Of a DNA stretch of 64,000 nt, positions 28,601 through 38,205 are shown one piece after another (the first letter of the stretch is position 1; each line of letters begins with the position of its first letter). The notes beneath the pieces were generated by a model. It searched no databases. It was not told where the DNA came from and saw only the letters and a program-made list of their open reading frames with translations. This DNA is from Planctomycetaceae bacterium (GTDB taxonomy: Bacteria; Planctomycetota; Planctomycetia; Pirellulales; Pirellulaceae): positions 1 to 64,000 of the forward strand of contig SYJV01000208.1 in NCBI GenBank assembly GCA_005798335.1. The letters run 5' to 3'. A program made the translations under genes and the position numbers.

Positions 28601-31600
28601 CGGGTTCGTTTCGCTGACCGCGCGATTGAGAGCGTCGAACTCGTAGGTCGTGGCGTTGTTACTGGCGTCCGTAATCCGGGTCACATTACCCGCCGCGTCG
28701 TAGGCGTAGCGGGTGATGTCGCCGCGAGCGTCGGTGGTCTGCACCACGCGGTGCAGCGCGTCGTACTGGTTGGCTGTCGTTTGATTCAGCGCGTCGATGG
28801 TCTGGGTCAGTTCGTGGTCAGCGTTGTACACGAAACGCGTCACGTTGCCCAACGGATCAGTTGTGCGCGTACGGTTTCCGGCCGCGTCGTATTCGAATCG
28901 TACCTTGTGGTTCAGCTCGTCGGTGACAGACACGACTTGCCCTGAGCCATCGAACTCAGCAGTTTCGACCCCGCCCAACGCGTCGATTACCCGCACGGGT
29001 CGGTTCAGCGGGTCAAACTCGGTTTGCAAGGCGTTGCCGCGGGCGTTGGTCACGCGGGTTTGGTTGCCGACCGCGTCGTACACGAACTGTGTCTTGTTGT
29101 TACGAGCGTCGGTCGTTTCGGTGCGCCGATTCAGCGCGTCGTAGGCGAATCGCGTCGATCGGTTGAGTTCGTCCGTGACGTTCAATACGTTGCCGACGGC
29201 GTCGTAGGTCGTAAGGTTGACTCCGCCGAGTGCGTCGGTGGTGCGAGTCGGTCGGCCGAGCGCGTCGTAGACGATCGTCGTGGCGTTGCCGCGCCGGTCG
29301 GTGCTCGACGTGACTTGTCCCGCGGCGTCGTACGCCGTCAGCACTCGCCCGCCGAGCGCGTCACGGATCTCCGTCTGTCGATCCAGTGCGTCGTAGACGA
29401 ACCGCGTCGTGTTGCCGCGCTCGTCCGTACTCGACGCGACGTTCCCTTTCGCGTCAAACTCGGTCACGGTCGAATTGCCGAGCGGGTCGGTCGTGCGCAC
29501 ACGGCGACCGAGCGCGTCGTAGCCGTAGTCGAACGACTGGTCCAGGGCATTGGTACTGCGAACCACAAAGTTACGGGCGTCGTGGGCGAACGTCGACGAG
29601 TTGCCGAGCGGATCGGTCGTGCGAATTCGATTGCCCGCCGGGTCGTAGCGGTGCTCCGTCACACGGTTCAGTTCGTCCGTTTCGCGGATCACTTGATCGG
29701 CCGCGTCGTATTCCTTGAGCTTAACGCCGCCCAGCGCGTCGATGGTTCGCGTGCGGCGGTTCACTACATCGTACTCGTGGCGCGTGACGTTGCCGCGAGC
29801 GTCCTTCTCCGACAGCAGGTTGGCGACGCCATCGTAGCCGAACTCCGTCACGTTGCCCAGCGCGTCGATCTCTTGGAAGACCCGGTCGAGGACGTCGTAG
29901 CTGAATCGCGTCGTGCGCCCCAACGCGTCCGTTTCCGAAGTGACATTGTCCATCGCGTCGTAGGCCGTGACGCGGGTGCCGCCTAGCGCGTCGATGATCT
30001 TCGTTCGACGGCCAAGCGCGTCGTATTCGACTTGCGTCTGGCGTCCCAATGGATCGGTCGTGCGCACGATCTGGCTGGCGGCGTCGAATTGCGAGATGAC
30101 GGTTCCGCCGAGCGCGTCAGTCTGCTTTACTTCGCGGTTCAGCGCGTCATACGCAAAACGCGTGACGTTGCCGCGGCGGTCGGTCACGGCCGTTGGGTTG
30201 TCGGCAGCGTCGTATTCGTAGGCGATCGCCTTGCCCAGCGGGTCAATTTCTTTCGTGATGCGGTTCAGCCGGTCGTACTCGACGCGTGAAACATTGCCGA
30301 GCGGGTCGGTCGTGGAAGCGAGCTGCGATGTCGGGGTATAGCTGAACGCCGTGACGAAGCCGCGCGGGTTGGTCGAAGTAACGACATTGCCAAGGACGTC
30401 GAAAGTGGTGCGCGTCGTTCTGCCGAGTGGGTCGATGCGTTTGACGACCTGGCTGGCGGCGTCATATTCCGTACGCAGCTCGCCTCCGGCCGCGTCGATG
30501 ACTTTCGTCTCGCGATTCAGCGCATCGAACTCGAAACGTGTGACGTTGCCACGCTGGTCGGTCAGCGCGACGATATTGCCGACCGCGTCGAAGGTCGTTC
30601 GCGACACGCCACCCAGGACATTGGTGACCGAGACTAGGCGATTGAGTCCGTCGTAGGCGTTCGTGGTCGTGTGGTTGAGCTTGTCCCGCTCGGTGATAAA
30701 GTTGCTTGCCGCGTCGTAGGCGAAATTCATCTGACCGCCCAGGGCGTCGGTGATGCGGACCTGGCGGTTGAGGTTGTCGTAACTGAAAACGGTCGCGCGG
30801 TTCAGTTGGTCAATCCTCCGCGTCACGTTGTTGGCCTTGTCGTATTCGACGCGATTGACTCCGCCCAGCGCATCAATGGTTTCAGTCTGCCGGCCAGCGT
30901 CGTCGTAGCGAAACTGCGTTCGTTGTCCCAGTTCGTCCACGCTCACTACTACTTGGTCGGCGGGATCGAAAATAGTTAGCTTCACACCACCCAGCGCGTC
31001 TGTGACGGCGACCACGCGGTTGCGAGCGTCGAACGTTTGTGTCGTAACTGCGCCCGCCTGGTCGGTGATGCGGACTAGGTTGTTATCGGGGTCGTAAGCG
31101 CTCTTGATCGTGCCGCCGGCCGGATCGATCACCTGAATTTGGCGGTCGCGGGCGTCAAATCGGAATCGTGTCGTGCGGCTCAGTGGGTCGGTGCTGGCGA
31201 CCACGTTTCCATTGGCGTCGAAGGTTCGTACCAACTGACCACCGAGGGGATCGATGACTTTGTTCTGACGATTGAGTCGGTCGTACTCGAAGCGGGTCAT
31301 GTTGCCGCGCGCGTCGGTCGTCGCCGTCTGGTTGCCGTTGGCATCGTAGGTAAACGTCGTCACGTTGCCCAATGGATCAGTCGACCGTACCAGGCGATTC
31401 ATGCTGTCGTAAACATCTTCAGTTCGGAAGCCGCGCGGATCGATCTGAGCGCTAACGTTACCGGCAGCGTCGTACTCGAAGCGTGTCACCGACTCGTCCG
31501 CTGTCCCCTTGGCGCTCGTGACTTGGATGAGACGGCCGAACGCATCGAAGCCGGATTCCGTGATGCGTCCGAGCGGGTCGGTGGATGTGACAACCTGGCC

Positions 31601-34600
31601 GCGAGAGTTGTTGGTGAACGTCGTTTCCAGGTCGTCCCCGCCGCCGGGCTGGCCGATGACCGTGATGTGCTTCAGCGCGTTGCCAGTGGCCGGGTCCAAC
31701 TCGAAGAGCGTCATCTGCCCAATCTCATTGGTGATGCGCGTGACCACGCTGAATGTCGGGTCGTGGCTGAACGTTTTTGCCCCGAGATTGCGGATGCCGA
31801 GCAGAGCGCTGAGTCCGTTGCTTGGGCTGATTAAGAGCTGACCGGTCTCCCTAGGTGGTATGTTCAGGAGATTGATTGTGGCGAAGTCGATGAAGCCATC
31901 ATTATCTAAATCGGCGATGGCTGCTGCGGTGGGGATGCGACCTGCGAAGAACTGAGCATCGGACTCGAACTGACCGTTCCCAGCATTAAACAGAATCGAG
32001 ACGCTATCACTTGCCGCATTCGTCGTTAGTATGTCCGGGCGACCGTCCTGATTGAAGTCGCTAAGATAGATGGTCGATCGAAATTCACCGTCCACACCGT
32101 CCACACCCTGCACAAGCCCCTGCGTGCCTGCGCGATATGTGGTTGGCGCACCGAAGGTACCCTCACCGCTGCCTAGCGCTACCACAATTAAGGAAGTTCT
32201 TGTGGACAATGAGTCGTCTCTGACTTTGACAATCAAATCGAGGAACTGGTCGTCGTTTATATCGCTAAGGCGGATGCCGTCTTGGACTTCAACAATACCA
32301 CTTAACGGAGAAAAAATAGTTGTTGCAGGGGCAAAAGTTCCGTTGCCGTTATTTCGCTGAGCCAGGACCACAGTGCTAGCGTTGTTGTTTGACCTGGCCA
32401 GCAATACGAGGTCCTGATCAGTATCGCCGTCGATGTCCCCAGCAGCCACGTAGCGAACGAAAATCTGTGGGTCGTTGAGCAGGGTCTCCATGGAAGGGAA
32501 GCTACCCGTCCCACTATTACGGAACAGTCCTACGCTGCTAGCTGTATTCACGCTGGGAACCACGAAATCTAGATCACCATCGCCATCAAAGTCGGCGACG
32601 ATGGTGCCAGGATTAAGGAAGTTGATGCTACCGACGTTGCTGTCGATGCGTGTACCAAACGTGTTATCGCCGCGACCGGGCAGAACGATAATGCGGCGAC
32701 CATTGGATTGCATCACGATGTCGGGAATCTGGTCGCCTGTAAAATCGTCGGCTGCAGCGTACACAATGGACGAGTTGTCCGGATTAGGAATCCGGATTTC
32801 CGTGTCGAAATTGCCGCCACTATTGACTCGTAGGAGCAGTTCATTTCCGCGACCAATAGGCGACCGCATAAGCAGATCCGGAATGTTGTCGCGATCGAAA
32901 TCGACTACCTGGACATCGGCTAGGACACGATTGAGGGCAACCGTCCTACCAACTTGTTCGAAGGTACCGGCATCGAGTCCGCGCAGCACCGAGACCGCGT
33001 CGCCACTATTGACGACAACGAGATCGCGGGTGCCGTCTCCATTGAGATCGGCCAGGGCTATCGTATCGCCCCCAGTTTCAACCGTGCGGCCAGTGACGAA
33101 CTCGACGGGGGCCGCAAAGGTCCCATTTCCGTTGCCCAGCACGACTTCCACGGCGTGTCCGATTTGCGGTACGGTCGAGGCCTGATTGACCGCCAGTGTT
33201 GAGACTAAATCCAAATTGTCGTCGCCATTGACGTCCGCGACAACAATATTGCTTTCCTGATTCGCTCCAGCAAGAGTGTGAATAGTCGTTGGCGCGGAAA
33301 AAGTGCCATCGCCATTTCCCAATTGCAGTCCCAATACGATCTGCCCAAACTGCGATCCAAAAGTGTGGCCAAATAGGACTACGTCCTGATTACCGTCCTT
33401 GTTGAAGTCGCCAAGGCTGATCTGCGAAACGTTACGCAATGCGCTGGAGGTGATGACGTTTGCGAAACCGCCAATTCCATCATTAAGGAACACATTCAGG
33501 CTGCCGTTGAGCACGTTGTTATTGAGAAACTCGCCGCGCCCAAAAATCAGGTCCGGGCGAGCATCATTGTTCACGTCGGCGACTGCCACCGGTACATTAG
33601 CCCTGGTGCTCGCCGGAAGGGAAAAGACGACCGCAGTTGCAAACGTTCCATTGCCGTTATTGCGGAAGAGCAGCCCCTGAGCCCCGAGCGTGCTGGCGAC
33701 GATATCCACATCGTTGTCCAGGTCTACATCTGCCAACACCAAGTCAAATCGATTACCATTCCCACCGACCAGGGTAATCGGATTTCCAAAGGTGCCATCG
33801 CCATTACCCAGCCGCACCGCTGTGTTGCTATCCTGGTTCACAATCAGGTCCAGGTTCGTATCGGCATTGAGATGTCCGAAGGCAATCGCGCCCGAAATTC
33901 CTGTCGTTAAACCGCTGGCGATGATGATATCGTTTCGCGGACGGAAAGTCAGATCACCGTTGCCGAGTCGGATGGATAACCCGGAGGGAAAGCGCGAGTC
34001 ACCAGAAGGGTTCGAAGTCGCCAAATCGAGTTTGCCGTCGTTGTTAATATCGCCCACTGCGACGCCTTTGGGATTGCTCAGCGTGGAAAATATCGGATTG
34101 CCAAACAGTGTCGGCGCGGGACCTTGGCGAGCTATTTTATCGACCACTCGAATGGTATTCCCTTTGGCATCGTAAGTGAAATTGGTCACGTTCCCGCGAG
34201 CGTTCCTGATGCGCGTCGGTTGACCATTCGCATTGCGTTCCTGTGTGGGCAGCGCGCCGACGGAATCACGCTTGGCGATCTCGACGCCGGCTTGGTTCAT
34301 CGTCGTGACGATGACGTTTCCGTTCGGCTCTGTGTGCCGCGATTCGGCGACGTTCTGCAGCACGATCGCCGCAGTCGGAGGATTGTTCCGATTCGTTGTC
34401 TTCTCGAAGGGGAACAGCCCCTGCGCCTGCACCGGCTCGAACTGGCGCACCTGGCCTTCCTTGTCCTTCGTCTGGATGATCCGACCATGGAAGCCGTAGA
34501 CTTCCTCTTCGCGGAAACCGCGCTTGTCGATCTCTGCGGTCATGCGGCGCTCGCTGTCGTACTCGAACTTCCTGCTCGTTCCATCCGGATCGCGGATTTC

Positions 34601-37600
34601 GACCAGGTTTTCGCCGGCATGAATGAGTTGTGTGACGCGGCCCGCCGGGTCGGTGATCGAGGTCACCTTGCCGACTGCGTTGATCGCGAACGTCGTGGCC
34701 AGTCCGACTGGATCTACGATCCGGCTGATGTTGCCGCCGATGCCGTATTCGTAGGACGTGCGGTTGCCGTTGCGATCCGTAATACTGCCAATCTGGTGGC
34801 TGCCATTGAGCAGTTTGATAAACTGTGTCACTGTAGCCAGCTTGTCGGTGTAGCGGTAAGTGCCGTCCGCCAGCTTCTGCATGACGCCGAAATCGCCGGG
34901 CGGCGAGACGAACGGTCCGCCAACCGTCGCGGGCGGATCGTAAATGGTTTCTGCGCCGTTGCCCGCGATCAGCAGGATCGAGCCGTCTTCGTTTTCGATA
35001 ATCTCCTGAAGTTCGGCGAGATCCCAACCAGCCCCAAATACGCTCAAGCGTTTGTTGACGATCGTTTCGTTACGGCTGAACGTCTGCAGCGCGCCTGTCA
35101 GGACTGTCAGGCCGGTGAACCGCTGGATGCCGAAGGTCAGATCGAAGCGGTAGACGCCCGAGGGTTTGTTGCGCAGGCTCGCTTGCAGGGCCAGGTCGAG
35201 GTCGTTGGTGCCCGCGGGCAGCCTCCAGAAATGCGAACCCACCGGGAGCAGCCCGGCACTGCCCGGTGGCACTTCAAAGCCCGGCAACTGCTCCGTCACG
35301 CCATTGTGTGTAAACGATAGCCGCCCCAAAGCCAGATCGACCGTGGTTCCTCCCACAGCTCCGGCCGCATTGTCGAGGCCAAAGTGCAGGATCGGTCGCG
35401 GGTCGGCACGAAGAGAGCCGTATCGCAACTGCAAGCTCCGTTCCTGGCCGAGCGACTGATAGCCAACCAGTTGATGGTCTTCGGTCAGCTCCCCACTGTG
35501 CAGTTCGACCGCGGAAGTACTCTCCACCTCCGCCGTTCGACAGATCTTTTCGTACGGCGGCGGACAACAGTCGCAATTATCCTTTTTCTTCTGGTTGCGC
35601 TGGTTTTCGTTCGGATCGGCTGGCGTGACGACGACCGGAACGAAGAAATGCCAGCTCGAATTGCGAATTCCGCCGCTGATCGTATCGATTCCAGCACCAT
35701 TGCCGCTGACGCGGCCGGTGCCGACGTTGTCGAAGTTGCCCGTGACGGGATTGATCGACCACAGATCCATGAGCGTGCCCGGCGGAAGCTGTCCCAGATT
35801 TGGCAGAGACAACGGGGCCGGCGTGGCAAACACCATTTCACCTGGCTGGATCGTCACGACCAGACTGGGAAACAAGTTGTCCGGAAGGGCGGCTGGCGTC
35901 AAGTTTATTGGCACGTCAGTGATGCTCAGCACGCCCGTGAACGGGGTGCCTTGCTGGTTCATCAGCGTGCCCGCTTTCACCAGCACCGAAGCGCCGGGGA
36001 TCGCGGCGGTGGTGACAGTCGTATCCGCCGCTGGGTTGATCGTCTTGCCGCTCGCCACGTCCAGTGCAGGCAGGAAAATCGGACGGGCAATTACATTGTT
36101 GACGCGAGGAAACACAGCGTGCTCTAGGACGAGCGGCAATTTCTCGGCGATGAAAGGATACGCGATCGGACCGGGAAACAGTTCACCTCGGACCTTCAAT
36201 GTATCGCTTACGAGCGGACCACTTCCCAAATCTAATAGGAAACTACCATCGACCTGAGTCAGACCCCGCGTAGCACCGATTTCAACTTGCATACCCGCGA
36301 GCGGTTGACCATCGACTTTTAAGACCCTTCCCGATACCCGCGTCGTGGTTACTGAATCGGCCGTGACCTCAACAGAAAATGTCTGTCTACTTTCGAGAAT
36401 CCCGTCGCTGGCGATCAATTCAAATCGATGCGTACCGACGTCCGTCGGCTCGGGAGAAATCGTCAAGGAGTTATCGGCTTCGAGCTGGGCATTCACACTG
36501 CCGCTGATTTGGTTCAGCGCAAAGGTCACTCGATCCAGGTCCGGGTCGGTGGCTGAGAGCACGGTTCGCAAAACGTCGCCAGGCTTGGCTGACAGCGTGC
36601 CTAACGGTGAGACCGTAGGAGCACTGTTCGTACTGGCCAGAACATCGAGCTTGAGTTTAAAGGGAGTCTGCGCGGGATCGGAAATCTGAAAGGGAATCGG
36701 CTGGGAACGAACACCGGTGGCCAATCCACCTGCCTGAATCGCAGATTGCAAGTCCAGAAACGGCACGCCAGCGATGCCAAATGCTCCGGACGGATTCTGC
36801 AGAGTCACCCCCGTAGGTAAACCAGGGAAAGTAACGATCGCATTGCGGCCGAACGGAGCACCGCGGTTCACCAGCGAAACTTCACCGGCGTACATCCCGC
36901 CGAGCGCATCGTAGCGCACATTATCGACGACCAAGTCAACATCACTTCGCGGCACAATTCCGGTCAAGCTACTTACTTGCACGATGTCTGCTAAAAGAGA
37001 TGGCTGAAACACCGATGTCAATGGAATTAGGTCGGCATCGACTTCGTTCGAAAGTGGTCGTATCGACACCCGCGTGCCGAGATCCCCGTCGCTGCCAAGC
37101 AACTGAAATCTGACCTCGGCAGTCTCGCGAGGAGCGAGGCTAGTTAAATCAATCGACAGTATGTTCCCGTCCCATCGCGTCAAACCTGGAACAATTTCGA
37201 TGTCGCTACCTGATAAATTGAATATGGATGTCCCTGGAGTTCCTCGACTAAGCAAAGTTGTGCTTGGGTTGGCGGGATCGACGACGTATACAGCCAACAA
37301 GTCTTCGATCGATGCATCGACGCCCTGCGTATCGAACTGAGCGTCAATTTGCATACGCAGCTCGCGCACACCTGATTTCTGGCCGGAGGTGACAATGACA
37401 CTGGTTTCTGAATTCAGCCGACTGCCTTCCCTGAGTTGCCTCTGCGCTTGCAGCCCCTGATTGATAGCGTTGATTATTAATAGCGCATCGATAGCCGAAA
37501 CGTTTTGGTCACCATTGACATCGACGAAACCGACTTTAGGATCGCGTGCATCCGGGAGCCTCCGCCCACCACTGGCGTTCAGTTCGTTGATCACGAATAA

Positions 37601-37789
37601 GACATCAAGAGGCACGACAAACGTATCACCGGTCACGTCCAGCGAATCACTTGGATTGCGCCAATCGACAGCCATCACGCGCCTGTCTTCAAGCGGCTCG
37701 AACAACAATCCGCGGCGTCGCGAATAACGGCGGTGATGCCTTCGATTACGAGACTTTTTGCTTCTATTAGTGCAATTGTGCTTGCCCAT
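25652..37789 (-). CDS. Giant RHS/YD-repeat protein with LEPR-like motif, dockerin, FG-GAP repeats and variable C-terminal tip
   Basis: 4045 aa; N-terminal FEPLEDRRVMAVDWRN, dockerin DVTGDTFVVPLDVLFVINELN..DVNGDQNVSAIDALLIINAIN, many YDALNRxTxxxDALGG units, 14 FG-GAP-like DxNxDGxxDL units, RHS core YYRNRYYDAQTGRFLSEDPFGF..NLTRYVGNNPTNLTDPFGL. Confidence 0.93.
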   Translation of the reverse strand: MGKHNCTNRSKKSRNRRHHRRYSRRRGLLFEPLEDRRVMAVDWRNPSDSLDVTGDTFVVPLDVLFVINELNASGGRRLPDARDPKVGFVDVNGDQNVSAIDALLIINAINQGLQAQRQLREGSRLNSETSVIVTSGQKSGVRELRMQIDAQFDTQGVDASIEDLLAVYVVDPANPSTTLLSRGTPGTSIFNLSGSDIEIVPGLTRWDGNILSIDLTSLAPRETAEVRFQLLGSDGDLGTRVSIRPLSNEVDADLIPLTSVFQPSLLADIVQVSSLTGIVPRSDVDLVVDNVRYDALGGMYAGEVSLVNRGAPFGRNAIVTFPGLPTGVTLQNPSGAFGIAGVPFLDLQSAIQAGGLATGVRSQPIPFQISDPAQTPFKLKLDVLASTNSAPTVSPLGTLSAKPGDVLRTVLSATDPDLDRVTFALNQISGSVNAQLEADNSLTISPEPTDVGTHRFELIASDGILESRQTFSVEVTADSVTTTRVSGRVLKVDGQPLAGMQVEIGATRGLTQVDGSFLLDLGSGPLVSDTLKVRGELFPGPIAYPFIAEKLPLVLEHAVFPRVNNVIARPIFLPALDVASGKTINPAADTTVTTAAIPGASVLVKAGTLMNQQGTPFTGVLSITDVPINLTPAALPDNLFPSLVVTIQPGEMVFATPAPLSLPNLGQLPPGTLMDLWSINPVTGNFDNVGTGRVSGNGAGIDTISGGIRNSSWHFFVPVVVTPADPNENQRNQKKKDNCDCCPPPYEKICRTAEVESTSAVELHSGELTEDHQLVGYQSLGQERSLQLRYGSLRADPRPILHFGLDNAAGAVGGTTVDLALGRLSFTHNGVTEQLPGFEVPPGSAGLLPVGSHFWRLPAGTNDLDLALQASLRNKPSGVYRFDLTFGIQRFTGLTVLTGALQTFSRNETIVNKRLSVFGAGWDLAELQEIIENEDGSILLIAGNGAETIYDPPATVGGPFVSPPGDFGVMQKLADGTYRYTDKLATVTQFIKLLNGSHQIGSITDRNGNRTSYEYGIGGNISRIVDPVGLATTFAINAVGKVTSITDPAGRVTQLIHAGENLVEIRDPDGTSRKFEYDSERRMTAEIDKRGFREEEVYGFHGRIIQTKDKEGQVRQFEPVQAQGLFPFEKTTNRNNPPTAAIVLQNVAESRHTEPNGNVIVTTMNQAGVEIAKRDSVGALPTQERNANGQPTRIRNARGNVTNFTYDAKGNTIRVVDKIARQGPAPTLFGNPIFSTLSNPKGVAVGDINNDGKLDLATSNPSGDSRFPSGLSIRLGNGDLTFRPRNDIIIASGLTTGISGAIAFGHLNADTNLDLIVNQDSNTAVRLGNGDGTFGNPITLVGGNGNRFDLVLADVDLDNDVDIVASTLGAQGLLFRNNGNGTFATAVVFSLPASTRANVPVAVADVNNDARPDLIFGRGEFLNNNVLNGSLNVFLNDGIGGFANVITSSALRNVSQISLGDFNKDGNQDVVLFGHTFGSQFGQIVLGLQLGNGDGTFSAPTTIHTLAGANQESNIVVADVNGDDNLDLVSTLAVNQASTVPQIGHAVEVVLGNGNGTFAAPVEFVTGRTVETGGDTIALADLNGDGTRDLVVVNSGDAVSVLRGLDAGTFEQVGRTVALNRVLADVQVVDFDRDNIPDLLMRSPIGRGNELLLRVNSGGNFDTEIRIPNPDNSSIVYAAADDFTGDQIPDIVMQSNGRRIIVLPGRGDNTFGTRIDSNVGSINFLNPGTIVADFDGDGDLDFVVPSVNTASSVGLFRNSGTGSFPSMETLLNDPQIFVRYVAAGDIDGDTDQDLVLLARSNNNASTVVLAQRNNGNGTFAPATTIFSPLSGIVEVQDGIRLSDINDDQFLDLIVKVRDDSLSTRTSLIVVALGSGEGTFGAPTTYRAGTQGLVQGVDGVDGEFRSTIYLSDFNQDGRPDILTTNAASDSVSILFNAGNGQFESDAQFFAGRIPTAAAIADLDNDGFIDFATINLLNIPPRETGQLLISPSNGLSALLGIRNLGAKTFSHDPTFSVVTRITNEIGQMTLFELDPATGNALKHITVIGQPGGGDDLETTFTNNSRGQVVTSTDPLGRITESGFDAFGRLIQVTSAKGTADESVTRFEYDAAGNVSAQIDPRGFRTEDVYDSMNRLVRSTDPLGNVTTFTYDANGNQTATTDARGNMTRFEYDRLNRQNKVIDPLGGQLVRTFDANGNVVASTDPLSRTTRFRFDARDRQIQVIDPAGGTIKSAYDPDNNLVRITDQAGAVTTQTFDARNRVVAVTDALGGVKLTIFDPADQVVVSVDELGQRTQFRYDDAGRQTETIDALGGVNRVEYDKANNVTRRIDQLNRATVFSYDNLNRQVRITDALGGQMNFAYDAASNFITERDKLNHTTTNAYDGLNRLVSVTNVLGGVSRTTFDAVGNIVALTDQRGNVTRFEFDALNRETKVIDAAGGELRTEYDAASQVVKRIDPLGRTTRTTFDVLGNVVTSTNPRGFVTAFSYTPTSQLASTTDPLGNVSRVEYDRLNRITKEIDPLGKAIAYEYDAADNPTAVTDRRGNVTRFAYDALNREVKQTDALGGTVISQFDAASQIVRTTDPLGRQTQVEYDALGRRTKIIDALGGTRVTAYDAMDNVTSETDALGRTTRFSYDVLDRVFQEIDALGNVTEFGYDGVANLLSEKDARGNVTRHEYDVVNRRTRTIDALGGVKLKEYDAADQVIRETDELNRVTEHRYDPAGNRIRTTDPLGNSSTFAHDARNFVVRSTNALDQSFDYGYDALGRRVRTTDPLGNSTVTEFDAKGNVASSTDERGNTTRFVYDALDRQTEIRDALGGRVLTAYDAAGQVTSSTDRRGNATTIVYDALGRPTRTTDALGGVNLTTYDAVGNVLNVTDELNRSTRFAYDALNRRTETTDARNNKTQFVYDAVGNQTRVTNARGNALQTEFDPLNRPVRVIDALGGVETAEFDGSGQVVSVTDELNHKVRFEYDAAGNRTRTTDPLGNVTRFVYNADHELTQTIDALNQTTANQYDALHRVVQTTDARGDITRYAYDAAGNVTRITDASNNATTYEFDALNRAVSETNPLGLKRLFTYDANSNLIERTDRNGRRIAFTYDALNRQTVESWFVTGNANPIHTIARTFDAADQLTGLNDAFATYGYTYSNIGELLSATNSGTPGVPVVILANTFDANSNRISTAETIAGTAAATTNRTFDALDRLSRVTQSGTGVAPKRVDVAYDAASRIVGVDRFADLAGTTQVARTQVTIDANNRATQVLHEKASTPLARFDNTFDALNRITRQVSVDGNADFSYDAISQLTAADFSFQADQQFSFDATGNRTGGTTIGANNRLLADSVADYAFDNEGNLARRTERATGRVTDYNWDHRNRLTRTTAKDVAGTIVLQVDFRYDALNRRIAKVTDADGAGAAVATTVQFVYDGDQIALTFDGAGVLKRRVLSGQTVDQVFAEEAAGQVLWSLTDHLGTVRDVLDSAGVLANHLTYNSFGQITAQSNAALGHLFSFTSREFDPETGLYYYRNRYYDAQTGRFLSEDPFGFGADDVNLTRYVGNNPTNLTDPFGLDAASERDPVLEYLQFRDQQKDKAFEFFQRYQDAKEQQGVSDETALAQIDAEIDASNEPYVKEFFRAATGDIDLRDVDYERIGADKLHSDGSVNTTASRVSIESEFHARSYKFRQERERQERDLAKQLVKDNGLTYDKETVDGVATAIEQARFKQFDRLRAIEKRRRELEYNQDIRTALAALSLVALVVPGGFVLSAIIDAGLVIDALRRANNLCPDDDPSLIEIIVPVSIAGLNVGLKLFFRTVKTAEGTTKIVLDTTSEEAQKIIKDQLAYIAKQRKAATGTGNTVDNAAGTASRTADDVIEELNRQDDILSNSAQKNPLDDTLNNKVVEDLSKSKPLDNPNNPAKQQRLSRSDLENASPEIKQAADEFKAAEDFKRKAISESNAGKNAANVRAKELDKANKNFRKDREQFGQEFAERTLKKSREDAQRKYQDTIAEVLDQARRRSTGNPSPTVGNPTAETPLPNLGNPTGSSASSTEIPTINFDDVG

Positions 37790-37834
37790 GTGTTTGAATG
37801 CCAGTTAAAAAGCGTACGAGTCGAGCTTTGATCT

Positions 37835-37980
37835 GGTTCCCTGGCTCTGCCTGGAACCGTTGGAATTGCAGGCTCTGCCTGGACGCAGTCTGTCGAGGCA
37901 GAGCCTCAATTGCAATGCGTTACCAGGCAGCAGCCGGGTAACGAGCGTTTACCCAGGCAATTGCTTGGTAACAAGCGTTT
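37835..37980. repeat. Palindrome-rich intergenic cluster upstream of the RHS gene
   Basis: ggttccctggctctgcctggaacc, gaggcagagcctc, gttaccaggcagcagccgggtaac and ttacccaggcaattgcttggtaac read directly. Confidence 0.75.
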
Positions 37981-38205
37981 CTCAACTCCAAAAACTTGAA
38001 TAAAGAAGGTGCCAATCGCGGATCGAGTCGACTCCTCTAGTAGTTTCATCGCAAACCGTCGCGTGAACCCGCCAATGGCCCAAGGCGAGAACTGGCCCGA
38101 AAGATGACTGGCGTGTTCATTCAACCGATTGACAAACTGGAAGCCTATCCGACGTTAATTCAACTGCCCCTAGCATCTGCGGTCGGTGCGAGGGATAATT
38201 GCGAC

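Noticed and set aside
29024-29986. Long plus-strand ORFs opposite the RHS gene (29024-29986, 31139-31834, 34124-35320 and similar)
   Set aside because: They are antisense to a clear RHS coding frame and arise from its repetitive, GC-biased codons; their translations show the period of the YD repeat and no independent family signature.
27130-31800. Regular DNA repeats resembling a CRISPR array or minisatellite
   Set aside because: The repeats are degenerate at DNA level, coding, and follow the YD-repeat protein period; there are no conserved direct repeats with unique spacers and no cas genes in the window.
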